DNA of 64,000 bases from Embiotoca jacksoni (taxonomy: Eukaryota > Chordata > Actinopteri > Embiotocidae): positions 19,668,866 to 19,732,865 of the forward strand of contig JAKOON010000007.1 in the NCBI GenBank assembly GCA_022577435.1. The letters are read 5' to 3'. The position numbers and the translations under genes were made by a program. The notes below the pieces were generated by a model that did not search any database, was not told the origin of the DNA, and worked only from the letters and a program-made list of their open reading frames with translations. Positions 44,491-56,250 of this stretch are shown here, one piece after another (position 1 is the first letter of the stretch; each line of letters begins with the position of its first letter).

Positions 44491-45241
44491 CCTAATAGCG
44501 CAGTGACAGCAGCAGTGTTTCTAATCAGAGGTGAGGAGAGCGAATGAGCAGCCGTCCGATCCTCTCTGCTCTCTCATCAATCGGCTCTAACTGAATGGGA
44601 GCAAATCTCAGCCGGGACAAAATTAATATGTAGCAGATCTGCGGCGCGCTCGCCTACCCTGGAATTGGAAATGGTTTCTGTGCTGCCTGACCCGTATCCA
44701 TCCGCATGTGTGTGTGTTAGCATGTGTGTGTGTGTGTGTCAGGGGTTGTGGTGGCAGATTATTGGAGAGACAATTGGCTGTACGGCAGTAATCAGGAGAA
44801 CACTGAGGTGTGTCTATTTTATGACTGCTTGCTGACAACCCCTTACACACCCAGACACACACACACATATATACACACGTATGCACCAGGACCCCCCGCC
44901 CCAACCCCCTCCCCCAATCCAATTCAATCAGACAGTCCATCCGCCCTGCAGAGCAATGTGGCACTGCCCCCGTGCATGACAGTATCAATTCAATTACCCA
45001 GGAAATGGATCCATATTCAACCCATATAAACTCATACACACAGTCAGGAGGGGCTGCTGCTGCCGCCGAGACAAAGAAATGTGCATTTACCCTGTAATAA
45101 CTTTCATTTGGACTGGCTTTGAAAACCATTCTCAGCCAGGCATTTGTCGCTGTCACATCGCGTTATCCACAAATCAGGTTTACAAAATATCAATTCAATT
45201 TCTGGCATAGTGCGAATCACTGCGAGAAGAGGAGAGAGGCA

Positions 45242-45242
<1 letters not shown>
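44491..45242. promoter_or_regulatory. Candidate conserved noncoding block (strongest)
   Basis: About 700 bp of complex, balanced sequence between the pyrimidine tract and two AC arrays. It holds TTTCTAATCAGAGG, CATCAATCGGCTC, AAATTAATATG, CAGTAATCAGG, ATCAATTCAATTACC and CCCTGTAATAACTTTCATTTG, and a short imperfect TG/CA segment. A 177-codon minus-strand frame crosses it without any domain. The contrast with the flanks suggests a selected noncoding element; only alignment can prove it. Confidence 0.4.

Positions 45243-45303
<61 letters not shown>
45243..45303. repeat. (AC)n microsatellite
   Basis: A perfect AC array of about 30 units, followed by a short (GA)n run. Confidence 0.98.
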
Positions 45304-45304
<1 letters not shown>

Positions 45305-45444
45305 CCAGAGAGAGAGAGAGCGCAGGTTGCTGAGGGGCCCCTTGTGGTTCGGGCAGATTTCCAGTCAGAGCTAATCAAAAGCAGAGCAGACCATGCTAAT
45401 CTCTTCAATTTCATCCTTTAGACTGCTGTCTTTCTCTCTGCGTT

Positions 45445-45448
<4 letters not shown>

Positions 45449-45527
<79 letters not shown>
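45449..45527. repeat. (AC)n microsatellite
   Basis: A perfect AC array of about 39 units, 145 bp from the previous array. The spacer (GCTAATCAAAAGC, CATGCTAATCTCTTC) looks like part of the noncoding block at 44491-45242. Confidence 0.98.
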
Positions 45528-45530
<3 letters not shown>

Positions 45531-46574
45531 TTACTCAGGCAGGTCAGATAAAAACATGGACACATTGGCAAAAACTTACATAATAGAGACGTAACCCCAT
45601 TCATAATACACACATAGCGTGTTAAGTGTGTATCTTCTGACATGCTCTCTGACACGTACATACAGAAAATTCCACTACAACTGTACTGCATCTGTGCAGC
45701 TAATGGGTGTTCTCACTGTATTTTGCTGAAGTGAATACTTGTGGAGTGTGGAAATGACAGGATGAGGTGGATCCTGACATACAACTATTCTGGGTTTTTT
45801 TTGCAAGAGGAGGAGTTTAATGACGCTACAGAGACTGAAGATGTCCTGTCAGGGAAGCAGGAAGCTGTAGCAGGGAGGGAGGAGTCAGCTTTTTCATGCC
45901 CCGCCTCTCCCACTGAAGTGTCCATATGATACTAATAGGCTAGGTGTGCTGACCTTAAGCTGAGGGTGTTCTTCATCCTCTGCAGTTGCAGCAACAGTCA
46001 CACAGAGACACAACTCAAAGGTATGTTCATTTTAACAAAGCTAAGGCCAAAACGCCAAGGTGTGCAAGTTATGTCATGCTCTTCAATGGCTGCAGACGAC
46101 CACTCCCAAAAATGTTTAGTGCCTGTACACAAGCACGTACAATTGGAGGCAGCAATATACCTTTTTATGTCTGTTTTTACTGGGCTGTGATTGGAACCAC
46201 ATTCAGAAAGATGGATTATATATATTCATGTCTAGTGAAAGACCATTTTAATCAGTGCCACATCTCTCTCCCATCATTTTAATACACACATTGTACCCCA
46301 AAGTGTTATCATGTATATTTAAATAAATTAAATCAAATTATATAAATTATTAGTTTTCAATATACGAATAAAACAATAATTCATGGAATTATTTAAGGAA
46401 TTATGTTATTATCAAATGTTATTTCATCATTCTCTATAGGATTTTTAAAAATGATTTTGTAGTATACAATACTTTTCTCGAAAGTCATGATGTCTCACTT
46501 TTCAGCAAGTCACCTGCCTTAACACACCAGCCAAATCTGGATTCTAGATTATTTGCTTAAAAATCCGTCCCAGC
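45528..46574. other. Intergenic DNA, no gene seen
   Basis: Short frames at 45741-45929 and 45986-46282 have no recognisable motifs. The stretch ends AT-rich. Confidence 0.4.
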
Positions 46575-47500
46575 ATGCTGTTTTGAAATTGTATTGTTAT
46601 GCTCATTTAGAATTTGATACCAGCAAAAAGATTGGGGCAGGGAAATGTTTACTACTGCTTTGCATGTCTTCTTTTAACAACACTCTGTAAACATCTGGGA
46701 ACTTAGGAGACCAGTTGCTGGACTTTTGAAAGTGAAATCTTTCCTCATTCTTCTTGCCTGATATAGAATTCCAGCTGCTCAACAGTTTGGGATGTCCTTT
46801 ATCAATTTTTTAAAATGGGTGACAGGTCTGGACTGCATGCAGGCCAGTTCAGCACCTGGACTCTTCTACTAGAGAGCCATGCTGTTGTAAAATGTGCAGA
46901 ATGCGGTTTAACACTGTTTTGCTGAAATAGGCAAGGCCTTCCCTGATCAAGACGTTGCGTGGGTGGCAGCGCATGTTCCTACAAAACCTGTACATATTGT
47001 TCAGCATTAATGGTTCCTTGCCAGAGGTGGAAGCTACCCGTGACGTGTTAATGCATCCCTGTACCGTTACAGATGCAGTCTTTTGAACTGGGTGCTGTTA
47101 ATAAGCAAGCTGGGTGGTCCCTCTTCTCTTTAGCCTAGAGGATGTAGCGTCCATGATTTCTAAAAATAATTTCTAATTTTGATTTGTCAGACCACAGGAC
47201 AGTTTTCTACTCCGCCTCAGTCCATCTCACCATAATTAGTTGGGTGATTTTTAACCAGGTGTTTTTTAACATTACACAACTTTTTCAGTCCTTTGTTGTC
47301 CCTGTCCCTATGTTTTTTAAATGTGTTGCTGGCATTAAATTCAAAATCAGCACATATTTTCCATCAAACATTAACATTTTTCAGCATCTTATATGTTGTC
47401 TTTGGTCTATTTTCAATTAAATATGGGTCTTTCCATGATTTGTAAACCATTGCATTCTGTTTTTATTTACTTTTTACACAGCGCCCTAACTTTTTGTACT
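46575..47500 (-). mobile_element. Tc1-like transposon, truncated copy (family of 53496 and 63090)
   Basis: The plus strand reads GCTCATTTAGAATTTGATAC, CATCTGGGAACTTAGGAGAC, GATATAGAATTCCAGCTGCT, ATGGGTGACAGGTCTGGACT, AGAGCCATGCTGTTGTAAAA and TGTCAGACCACAGGACAGTT. This is the reverse complement of the C-terminal half of a fish Tc1-like transposase. The sequence then jumps to the far end (TTTTTATTTACTTTTTACAC, then GCGCCCTAAC), so the N-terminal half of the gene is deleted. The outer left terminal repeat is missing and the outermost bases on the right are lost. Many stops. No activity possible. Confidence 0.75.
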
Positions 47501-48031
<531 letters not shown>

Positions 48032-48135
48032 CATGAAGACACTTCCCTGGGCTGATCCATTAAGGCGTTAACAAAGAGCTGTGCTTGGCCGCGCTGCTGG
48101 AAATGTGTAATTGGAAGGATAGCTAAGGGCCGACA
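48032..48135. promoter_or_regulatory. Candidate conserved noncoding block
   Basis: Contains CCATTAAGGCGTTAAC, GAGCTGTGCTTGGCC and TGTGTAATTGG in complex sequence next to the GT array. Inferred only. Confidence 0.25.
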
Positions 48136-48555
48136 CACACAAATACACTTTATTGATCCACGGCTTCTCCCATATAGTGCCTCCAGCTAACACACACACA
48201 CAGCCTCAGCAAGGGCTTCTACTGACTTTACGCCCATTCTGTTGCCATCAGTAGCAGTTTATCAAGCAATCAATAGTCTTTTATTTTCTCATATCTTTAA
48301 ATGGACGAATATCCTGAATATGATTTTTACAACAGCAGGGAGGAATGTGATGGAAAAGAACGGAGGGGAGAGGAGAAGCGGGTAGAGGAGACAGAAGGAG
48401 AGAAGGGCAAGAGGAAAAAAAGGCAGACAGGGAATAAATGGAAGAACCTTTCAGGAGCAGAGAAAGGAAGAGAAAGAGGATACATAGATGAAAAGAAAGA
48501 CTTTCAATGAGGAGAAACAAGGTGTGAAGACAAGAAAAAGGAGAGTTAAGCTGTA
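48136..48555. other. Intergenic DNA with a purine-rich patch
   Basis: Positions 48330-48545 are GA-rich and give a spurious Lys/Glu-rich frame. No gene. Confidence 0.45.
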
Positions 48556-48800
48556 GATGTTGGACCACCGCCAGCAGGCAGGAAGCCGCCAGTTGACCTG
48601 AGCTCCATTTGCATGTTAAGTGGTGTCAATCTGCATTGATTCCCAGTCAAATGAAATGCAGTGGGCTTCAATAGAGCCTGTGCTTTACAAGGGCCTCCTA
48701 GCTGCTACATCCAGCCTATTGGATTCAGATTAACAGGCTCAGTATGGCCGCACACTGAGCAACTTATCTTTAATTAAAATCACTTCCTCCTCAGAACACA
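48556..48800. promoter_or_regulatory. Candidate conserved noncoding block
   Basis: Balanced, non-repetitive stretch with CATTTGCATGTTAAG, TGCATTGATTCCC, GGATTCAGATTAACAGG and CTTTAATTAAAATC. No frame, no repeat match. Inferred only. Confidence 0.3.
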
Positions 48801-49409
48801 CTGGACTGGACTCGCCTGGAATGGGCTGATTCTGGACTGGACTTGCCTTGGTTGTGTTGAAGGTGGATTGGACTAAAATAGCTCAACAATGGGTTCCCCT
48901 TGAAGAAAGTGAGTGGGCGTAGACTGGGACTAAAAATAAAACAAAAAATGCCAGCACAGTAATCAGCAGCTTGCATTGTATACATATTGTATGCTGCATA
49001 AGGGGGCATTAATCGTCAGCAAGAAAATAACAAGATATGATTTTCCCATTTCTAAGAAAAAACTCTTCTTGGAACAAGAAGAATGAAAATAATGAAAATA
49101 TGAACAAAAAACCTTAACTCCATTTGAGCTGAAATGGACAGTTTTTATTTCCATGACAGTTGAACTAACTCCATCTGCTAATTATGATATGGTCAAAACC
49201 TCAAGAACAAGAATAAGTTGAGCTTTTGTCAACCCCTGTTTCCCAAGTTCAAGAATAATGTCGCCAACCATGATCAAAATACCAATAGTTATTCACAAGC
49301 ATGAATCATCAAAATAGAGTATAAGCAGACCTAAAAATGTTGACATTTTTAATGTCATGCACATTTTTAAAAGCTGCTTACCAGTTTTGCTCAGAAACAA
49401 GTCTATTGT
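48801..49409. other. Intergenic DNA, no gene seen
   Basis: Includes a short GGACTGGACT-type direct repeat near 48805-48845. No gene recognised. Confidence 0.4.
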
Positions 49410-49590
49410 GCTTGAGACATGCCACCAAAACAGCTTAGACCTGCCAAGACACGGACTATATAAAACCTCTGCAGTCTTCTGAGGTGTCAGACAGTAAGTT
49501 GCGAATTGGAGCTGCCACGGATCGGACTTTTTCCAGCACATACCCCCAACAGCCTGTTGCTCGGCCATGGTTTGTCCCTCGGTCCACTGT
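49410..49590 (-). mobile_element. Short Tc1-like transposase remnant
   Basis: The plus strand reads GACATGCCACCAAAACAGCT, GACCTGCCAAGACACGGACT, GTCAGACAGTAAGTTGCGAA and CACGGATCGGACTTTTTCCA. I recognise this as the reverse complement of the C-terminal end of another fish Tc1-like transposase gene. Only ~180 bp remain, with an internal deletion; no terminal repeats are visible. Confidence 0.5.
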
Positions 49591-51562
49591 GAGTAGATAC
49601 TTACCACTAATTTTATTCTAGTGATTACTTTCCTGAATCAAGCATTGCATGCTATAAATAATAATGTAGATGATGTCAGGACTTAACTGGGCTGGTTGGT
49701 CTTTAATAGAATGCTGAGTTTGGACAATTCTTGTAAACTCCAGAACATGACCATTTTTTTAATGTCCAATGTTTTCAAAGTTGTTACTTTACACAATTTC
49801 TGCATGGCAACTATTGTTATTGGTATTGTTATGGTCAGAGTAAAATAGTGGCAATGGGAAATAACGTATGTTTAAAGTAGGTCAAGGTAACAAAAGGATT
49901 AGATTTAGGTCAGGGAAAGATCTTCTCTCTGAAAACAGTGATTACAGTTGACTTTTGAGTTAAAACAAAACATGAATTCTGGTCCCAAAAATGAAAGTCT
50001 AAGCCCATCCACAGTCAACTATTTGGCATGCCCTGCTGTAATGAGATAATTACATTTATTCAATTAATCTATGATGGGTCATAATATTTGGCTTGTCAGT
50101 GCAATCCTTACAAAATGCTGCAACTGAATGTTATCCAAGTATTAAGCTTAAACTCCTCATTTTTTCCTCTCCTTACATAAAGAGAACACTACTTCCTGGA
50201 TCATGAATGTTGGAAATTATATGTTACTTAATATAAATCACAAAATTGGATTGCACAAAACCACACTTCATTTTGCTGGACTAAACTGAGTTTAAATAGG
50301 CTGTGTCACACTGAAATGGTACTAAACCAAATGGTAATAAATGGTCACCTGAAAATAAGTAAGTGCACTGAGTTATTTACTGTTATATTAATTGAAAAAT
50401 TCAGTTCACTGGTAACACAAACAATCAACATCATCATTTGCAGTGCCAATTCATCAGAAAACAGCACCTTATGGATCTTTAGACTAGGTTTATTTCTTAA
50501 CGTAGTTTATCAATAATTCTACAGGAGACTGCAATGCAGTCATTGTCAAACCATGTCTTGTCGCCTTGATAATCCCAGGCTAAATCCTTCTGTGAGGACA
50601 CATCCTTTCAGCACACTGTGACAGGCAGTTTTCCATCAGATGAGTCTGATTCAACTGCAGGCAGAAGAAACCCTAAAAACCCTCCCAGCTGTGGGAAAAC
50701 AAACTGAAGCTATAGAGCTAGAAGGAAAATGAAAAGTCCAAGGATACCTTGTGATTAGATGGTGTGATACAGGAGGCAGGAGTGAAACAATTAACACAAA
50801 ACAGGGCTAAGACCTATACTATGACAATAAGTACAGGGGGAAAAAAGACCTAAGACTTTCAGACAGAGTTCCAGCACTAAGGCCCTGAATTTTGGGTAAC
50901 TAGGGTAACTATGGTCAACATTTGATGTACCTTTAAAAGAATAGTCACACATTTTAGCAAATATGTTTATCTAGTTTCTTGATGAAAGTTAGATTCGAAG
51001 ACTGATACCACGTTTGACGTTGCAGTCAGGACATGGTTACCCTAGTTTAGCATAAAGACTGGAGTCTGCAGTAAAGAGTTAGTGTGGCTCTATCCAGTGT
51101 TGGTGTCAAAATATAATAATACAAGCCTGTAATTGTTGTGCGATTAATTATTGTAATGAAAGAGTTTAGATAACAATTTTTTTTTAGGTTGCTACTGGAT
51201 TTAGATTAAGTTCATGAAGGGGCCATCTCATCAAGTCAGCGTTTCTATAATTTGTGTATAGTGACAGAATGGCTCTGCTGCAAATGTAAATGACCTACCA
51301 AGCGTCTACTAATTCCTGTTGATGTGGTTAATATGTGTTGCATTATGTAGGAGACTAATTCCTGGCAGGTAATAGAAGGAGTCTGTCTAATTAGAGTGTA
51401 ATTGTGATCAGGGCGAGATAATTAATGATGAGAGATGTAGAGCTGCGATTGTCCTGTCGAGGCATTAAGTGCATGTGTGTATGCATGTGTGATTGTGTGG
51501 AAGAATGAGTTACACGTTGTGCCACAGCACATAGCTGGTGCGGGGGCAAACTTCTGTGATCT

Positions 51563-51564
<2 letters not shown>
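49591..51564. other. AT-rich intergenic DNA
   Basis: About 2 kb with no recognisable gene, RNA or repeat. Positions 51190-51440 are less AT-rich and could be regulatory (TGTCTAATTAGAGTGTAATTG). Confidence 0.4.

Positions 51565-51658
<94 letters not shown>
51565..51658. repeat. (AC)n microsatellite
   Basis: A perfect AC array of 47 units. Confidence 0.98.
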
Positions 51659-51659
<1 letters not shown>

Positions 51660-52189
51660 AGCATACATGAATCTCCAGTTTCTAGTCATGCGTTGAGAGG
51701 ATGTAATGAGCAGCATCTGATTACTGCCACTAATTAACAAAACACACACACACTAATAACACAGTGTCTCTCTCATCATCATTCTGTCATTTCAGCTCTG
51801 GCTGCACGATCTCTGTCATCTGAAAGGTTAATGGTTCCACTAAAATACTCAAATTCCCTTTTGGAAGCGTTTCAGCTCTTACACACACCTTTAATAACAA
51901 CTCACACACAAACAGTGTAAATGACTCGAACAGCAGCAGTCATTTAGTTTATGATATGAATAAATTGGTCTCATCAACAGTCTTGCGCACACATACACAC
52001 ACACACACACACACATATACATATATGTATTTATATGTATATGTATGTACTTTCCACATACTCACTTTCAACAATAATGATATAAGATCATTAAATAACC
52101 ATAATTACTGCATTCCAGTGTATGCCTTCGCCACCAATTAAAGGAACAATGGGGAATCCGTGTGTATTCACATTCTTGGCTCATAAGCG
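51659..52189. other. Intergenic DNA with a short CA array
   Basis: A CA/TA run (51987-52035) lies here. TAAT cores near 51700-51735 (GTAATGAGCAGC, GATTACTGCCACTAATTAAC) hint at a small regulatory block. No gene. Confidence 0.4.
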
Positions 52190-52295
52190 GATTCTAAAAA
52201 AATGCAAAATTGTAATCATGACAGTTGACAATGCTTCAAATATGGATGCTGTAAAGAAGCTACAAATTCTAAAACAGGGTGTTTCACACACATCA
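52190..52295 (+). pseudogene. hAT transposase core remnant
   Basis: The plus strand reads KCKIVIMTVDNASNMDAVKK followed by LQIL. The T-D-N-A-S-N-M pattern is the second-Asp region of the RNase H-like catalytic core of hAT transposases and of host ZBED-type proteins derived from them. The next family block, a Cys-His-containing CFAHTLNL-type motif, appears decayed (GVSHTSRIK). The reading frame ends in the SINE downstream. Length is ~35 codons of an expected ~600, so this is a fragment. It is too short to say whether it and the piece at 39330-39690 are the same family. Confidence 0.6.
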
Positions 52296-52398
52296 AGAAT
52301 CAAAAAGCACAGAATATGCATACAAATACAACAGTTTCTTGGTGGACAACCAAGATTAGTGTCACCAATTCAGTATCTGAATGCCAACCTGCGCCCAT

Positions 52399-52675
52399 TA
52401 AATGGTCTGTACTTGTATAGTGCTTTATCACCTTTTGGTCTCAAAGCACTTTAACATGGTTTTCCCATTCATACACTAATGAGACAGATCACCATGCAAG
52501 GCTCTGCCATCAGGAGCGCATTCACACACTGATGGTACACCATCAGGAGCAACTTAGAGTTCAGTGTCTTGCTCAAGGACACTTAGGCATGTGGACAGGA
52601 GGAGCTGGGGATTGAACCACCAACCTTCTGATTAGTGTGCAACCCACTCTACTGACTGAGCCACAACCTCCCAGT
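52399..52675 (-). mobile_element. tRNA-derived SINE, full-length-like copy
   Basis: On the minus strand it starts GGGAGGTTGTGGCTCAGTCA (A box) with the B box GGTTCAATCCCC. The body includes CTTGAGCAAGACACTGAACT, GTTGCTCCTGATGGTGTACC and CTGATGGCAGAGCCTTGCAT, and the 3' end ATAAAGCACTATACAAGTAC. It aligns along its length with the plus-strand copy at 62547-62820, so both are near full length. No target duplication was confirmed. Confidence 0.87.
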
Positions 52676-52689
52676 ACCACAGGGTTCTT

Positions 52690-53450
52690 TTTTTTTTAAA
52701 TACATTTTTATCAACCAATCACATCTTTTGAAAGGATCCATTATACCAAGCAACGGGGACAACCACACCTACTCACAAATAAAAATGTCTTTCCCTTCCT
52801 TACCCAGAGTTGCTCTGAGACGTTTCCTAAATTACGCCTAAGGTAATACTCTTTGCTAGAAATTTGAAAGCTAAGGTAGGAATTTCTGAGAGGATTCAAA
52901 GCATTTTTATGGATACGGGTCCTGGTCTAGTAGTATTACAAGTTTCACAGCAGCCACAGAGAAAAGCCAGTCGACACCATGAGCGAGTTTGTATATAGAA
53001 ACAGCTAAAAGTTGCTTGTCCAATGACCTGAGAAAACAACGTGATCTATAGGGGTGCAACAGGTCGAACAGATATGCATGGACTGCTCTATGTCAGCTCT
53101 TACAAACAAAAAAAGGAAATTTAGAAATTAATCTAATGCTTGAAAGGTAGCCAGGATTGATGAAAGTTACGCATACCAGCAACAAGCCTTGCTGCAGCAT
53201 TCTAAGGTAGCTGAAACTGGTATGGCCCATTGCTACATACAAAGAAACGCCTTGAAGTAACAGAAGCATGGCATTCTCAAAGTCTTAAAAAGAAAGACGG
53301 GCGCTGACGGTAGCTGGCTTTGACAACAGGTTTGATGTACAGATCTAATGTAAAAGAATAATCATTAGTAGTGACACTGCCAGTAGATGAGGGACTGAGC
53401 AACTAAAGGACTTGCAGCTGAGTCAGTGTCTGATTTCAGTGGTAGGTATA
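52690..53450 (-). mobile_element. Old antisense LINE-like repeat (left part)
   Basis: CTTGCTGCAGCATTCTAAGG, CATTGCTACATACAAAGAAA and GAAGTAACAGAAGCATGGCA resemble the reverse complement of a common fish L2-type ORF2 region (GCTGCAGCATTCTGAACCAG-like). Related sequence continues beyond the Tc1-like insertion, at 54400-54560 (GACCTTTGGGGTACTTCAGC). Strongly decayed, so the assignment is tentative. Confidence 0.4.
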
Positions 53451-53455
53451 TCTAA

Positions 53456-53495
53456 GAATAGAATAGAATAGAATAGAATAGAATAGAATAGAATA
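53456..53495. repeat. (GAATA)n pentanucleotide microsatellite
   Basis: Eight GAATA units, with a further GAATA-like unit at 54393-54400 on the other side of the inserted Tc1-like element, showing that the element split the array. Confidence 0.95.
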
Positions 53496-54390
53496 GAACC
53501 CCGGTTCCGATAAAGTTGGGACGCTATGTAAAATATAAACAAAAACAGAACACAATGAAGAAACCATATATTAAAAATGTTGCAGAAGCGCTGCATCTTT
53601 TTCTGACACCAAGCTCATTAAAGATGGAATGAGGTGAATTGGAAAACTGTTCTGTGGTCTCACAAATCAAAATTTGAGATTCGTTTTAGAAATGATAGAC
53701 GCTGCATTCCACGGGCTCAAGGGGAGAGGGACCATCCAGCTTCGTATCAGTGCAAAGTTGAATAGCCATGATCTGTGATGATATAGGGGTGCATTAGCGC
53801 ACATGGCACGAGTAGCTTGCACATCTGGAAAGGCACCATCAATGCTGAATTATATATACAGGTTTTAAAGTAACAAATGCCGTCATCTGTACGTCTTTTT
53901 CAGGGAACGCCTTGCTTATTCAGCAAAACAATGTCAAACCGCATACTGCACATTTTACAACTGCATGGCTCAGTTGTAGAAGAGTCTGGGTGCTAAACTA
54001 GCCTGCCTGCAGTTCAGACCTGTCACCTGTTGAAAACATGTTGGGCTTCAAACCCTATATTAGGCAAGAATGGGACAACATTTCACTTCCAAAACTCCAG
54101 CAACTGGCCTCTTCAGTTCCCAAATGTTTACAGAGTGTTGTAAAAAGAGGATGTGATGCAACACAGTGGTAAACATGCCACTATATCAGCTTTTTTGAGA
54201 CATGTTGCTGGCATCAAATTCAAAATAAGCAGATATTTTTCAAAAAAGAACAACATTTCTCAATTTTAACATTTGCTATGTGGTCTTCGATCTATTTCAT
54301 TTAAACATGAGTTCGGTGATTTGCTTATCAATGCATTCTCTTTTTATTTATATTTTACAGGGCGTCCCAACATTTTGGGAAGCAGAGTTG
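53496..54390 (+). mobile_element. Tc1-like transposon, internally deleted, with both ends
   Basis: The 895-bp element is flanked by TA (53494-53495 and 54391-54392). Its ends are inverted repeats: left GATAAAGTTGGGACGCTATG then TAAAATATAAA, right TTTATATTTTACAGGGCGTC then CCAACATTTT. The internal sequence is the transposase sense strand (CATGATCTGTGATGATATAG, AAAGGCACCATCAATGCTGA, CAAGAATGGGACAACATTTC), with the N-terminal part deleted and many stops. A second inner TTTTTGAGACATGTTGCTGG repeat precedes the right end. It is the same family as 46575-47500 and 63090-63731. It sits inside a (GAATA)n array. Confidence 0.85.
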
Positions 54391-54399
54391 TAGAATAGA

Positions 54400-54560
54400 A
54401 GAGGCAGTGTACATAAAGAAAACAATTGAAACAGCAGGACCCAAAATTGACCTTTGGGGTACTTCAGCGAGGATAAAATAGCAGTGACGACAGAATAGGA
54501 TCAATCAGTCAGATAATTCAAGTGTTTAATGTGTCTCTGGGTTTTCTAAAGTTTTATCAT
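54400..54560 (-). mobile_element. Old antisense LINE-like repeat (right part)
   Basis: ACAGCAGGACCCAAAATTGA and CCTTTGGGGTACTTCAGCGA look like the continuation of the repeat at 52690-53450, split by the microsatellite and the Tc1-like insertion. Tentative. Confidence 0.35.
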
Positions 54561-55645
54561 GCTACTTTTATATGTTGAAACAGTCTAGGCTGTACCGATT
54601 TGGATGCTAATGTATCTTATTTCTGCAAATTACCCTTAATTCCAGGGAGATTTAATTTTATTCTCTTCTCTTATGAAATACAGTAATACAGTAATCCATA
54701 GTGTGATGGCTTTTAACTTTTGTCCGATGCTCTTGTTGCAATTTAACCTAGCGAGGACTCAAGTGCAGACAATGACAGGAAACCAGGAAGAGTTATATGG
54801 ACTTTATTAAGTGTGGCTGAGAGGTGGTGAGTGCTGGTTGGTGTGAGCTCAGGGAAGGATGGTTTGAGGCAAGTAGAGCTGGTGGAGAGTGAGCGGCAAA
54901 AGGGAGGCTGAAGGACAGCAGTGGCAAAGCAGGCGAGTTCCCTGAGCACAAAGAAATAAAGGTTAGTACAAACTTGAAGATTCAACTTTGATATACTATC
55001 GAGGCAACCAAAATCAAAGTTTACCTGACTGACTGACTGACTGAACGACCTGGCAACTACAGCATGAAGGGGGTATGTAAGCTGTAGTAGTTGAGGAGAT
55101 GAACTGCAGGTGTGGCACTTAGGAGGCAGGAACGAGTGAGGAGTGTTCAGAGTCAGGAGTGAAGGAGGTCACTCCCTGTCCACACCTACAGACAGGAAAC
55201 ACGATGGACACAGGGAAGGGAAAACAGGTGGAAAACAAGTGTCCTTCTGCTGTTGTAACAGCTCTGGGTTTAATAAAACCTGAATGACTGTGAACTGTGT
55301 AATGTGACATTATAGTAAGTACAGAAAAGATGCCAAAATATGCTAAGGTTCCAGGGAGTGGAGACATTCTTTAGTGTTTTAAGACTTAATTTGTGTTAAT
55401 TAACTTACAAATGTGACAGTGGGTACTGTGTTAAAAAGGGGAAGGGGGACAACTGCAGGGACCAGCTACACCACTGGTAACTGTTTAGTATTTTTTTGGA
55501 CATTTAGCTGAACTCCAATAAAATGTGTTTGTTTTGAAAATGACGCTGCCAGTCACCAGTACTGTAGTATTTTAAACAAGATTTCTTCAGGCTGCATGAG
55601 TGTTTATGAGCTAGGTTGTATATACATGTGTATGTTTCCACCAGT
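54561..55645. other. Intergenic DNA, possible unidentified repeat
   Basis: Positions 54735-55250 (GACTCAAGTGCAGACAATGA, CTGACTGACTGACTGA, GACAGGAAACACGATGGACA) resemble a dispersed fish repeat but I cannot name it. No gene. Confidence 0.35.
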
Positions 55646-55657
55646 GCGTGTGTGTGT

Positions 55658-55742
<85 letters not shown>
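55646..55742. repeat. (GT)n microsatellite with one TA interruption
   Basis: A GT array of about 48 units, with a GTAT break near 55661. Confidence 0.98.
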
Positions 55743-55745
<3 letters not shown>

Positions 55746-56110
55746 TCTCTATAATAGCCACGCTGCTATCAGCCATAGCCTCTCACAGCTACTGTGGGAC
55801 AACCAATTCCCTTTATCAGGCTACTGATAACAGGCTTTAGCTTTGCTCTACCGTCCCACATACACACCATCACACACACAGGCCACTAAATAACTAATTA
55901 GCTTCTTTCCAGGGGTGTGAGTGTGTATGGGGGGAGGGGGATGGGGAGATGGGGGGGGACCACTCTGACAAAGGCATGCAGCGTTTTAATGTAAAAAAAT
56001 GAAATCAATAAAGGCGTGGGGTGTCGGGCAACTAGCAACTGGCCTCCTCTTAACATTAACAATTATAGTGATTAACAGTGATACCCAGAGCTCATTATTC
56101 ACATGCAGCA
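55743..56110. promoter_or_regulatory. Candidate conserved noncoding block
   Basis: GCTGCTATCAGCC, TTTATCAGGCTACTGATAACAGG, AATAACTAATTAGC, GATTAACAGTG and AGCTCATTATTC lie in balanced sequence around a G-rich patch (55930-55960). No frame or repeat. Inferred only. Confidence 0.3.
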
Positions 56111-56217
56111 GCGAGAGAGAGGGAGAGAGAGAGGAGAGATAAGCTTGTTTATTGGAGAGGGCCCTTTTCACAAGGTGCAGTCGTTCATCATTTGGGCTGA
56201 GGGGGTTGCTGGGATAT

Positions 56218-56250
56218 GGTGGTGGTGGTGGTGGTGGTGGTGGTGGTGTG
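56218..56250. repeat. (GGT)n trinucleotide microsatellite
   Basis: About ten GGT units. The open frame reads poly-Trp on the plus strand and is an artefact. Confidence 0.95.

Noticed and set aside
43558..44547. A 329-codon plus-strand open frame, with overlapping 190- and 203-codon frames
   Set aside because: It consists of Ser, Leu, Phe and Pro only because the DNA is almost all C and T. All frames are open because A and G are scarce, and no domain is seen.
54735..55250. A named repeat family for the CTGACTGACTGACTGA-containing stretch
   Set aside because: I recall similar fish repeats but could not find termini or a second copy in the window.
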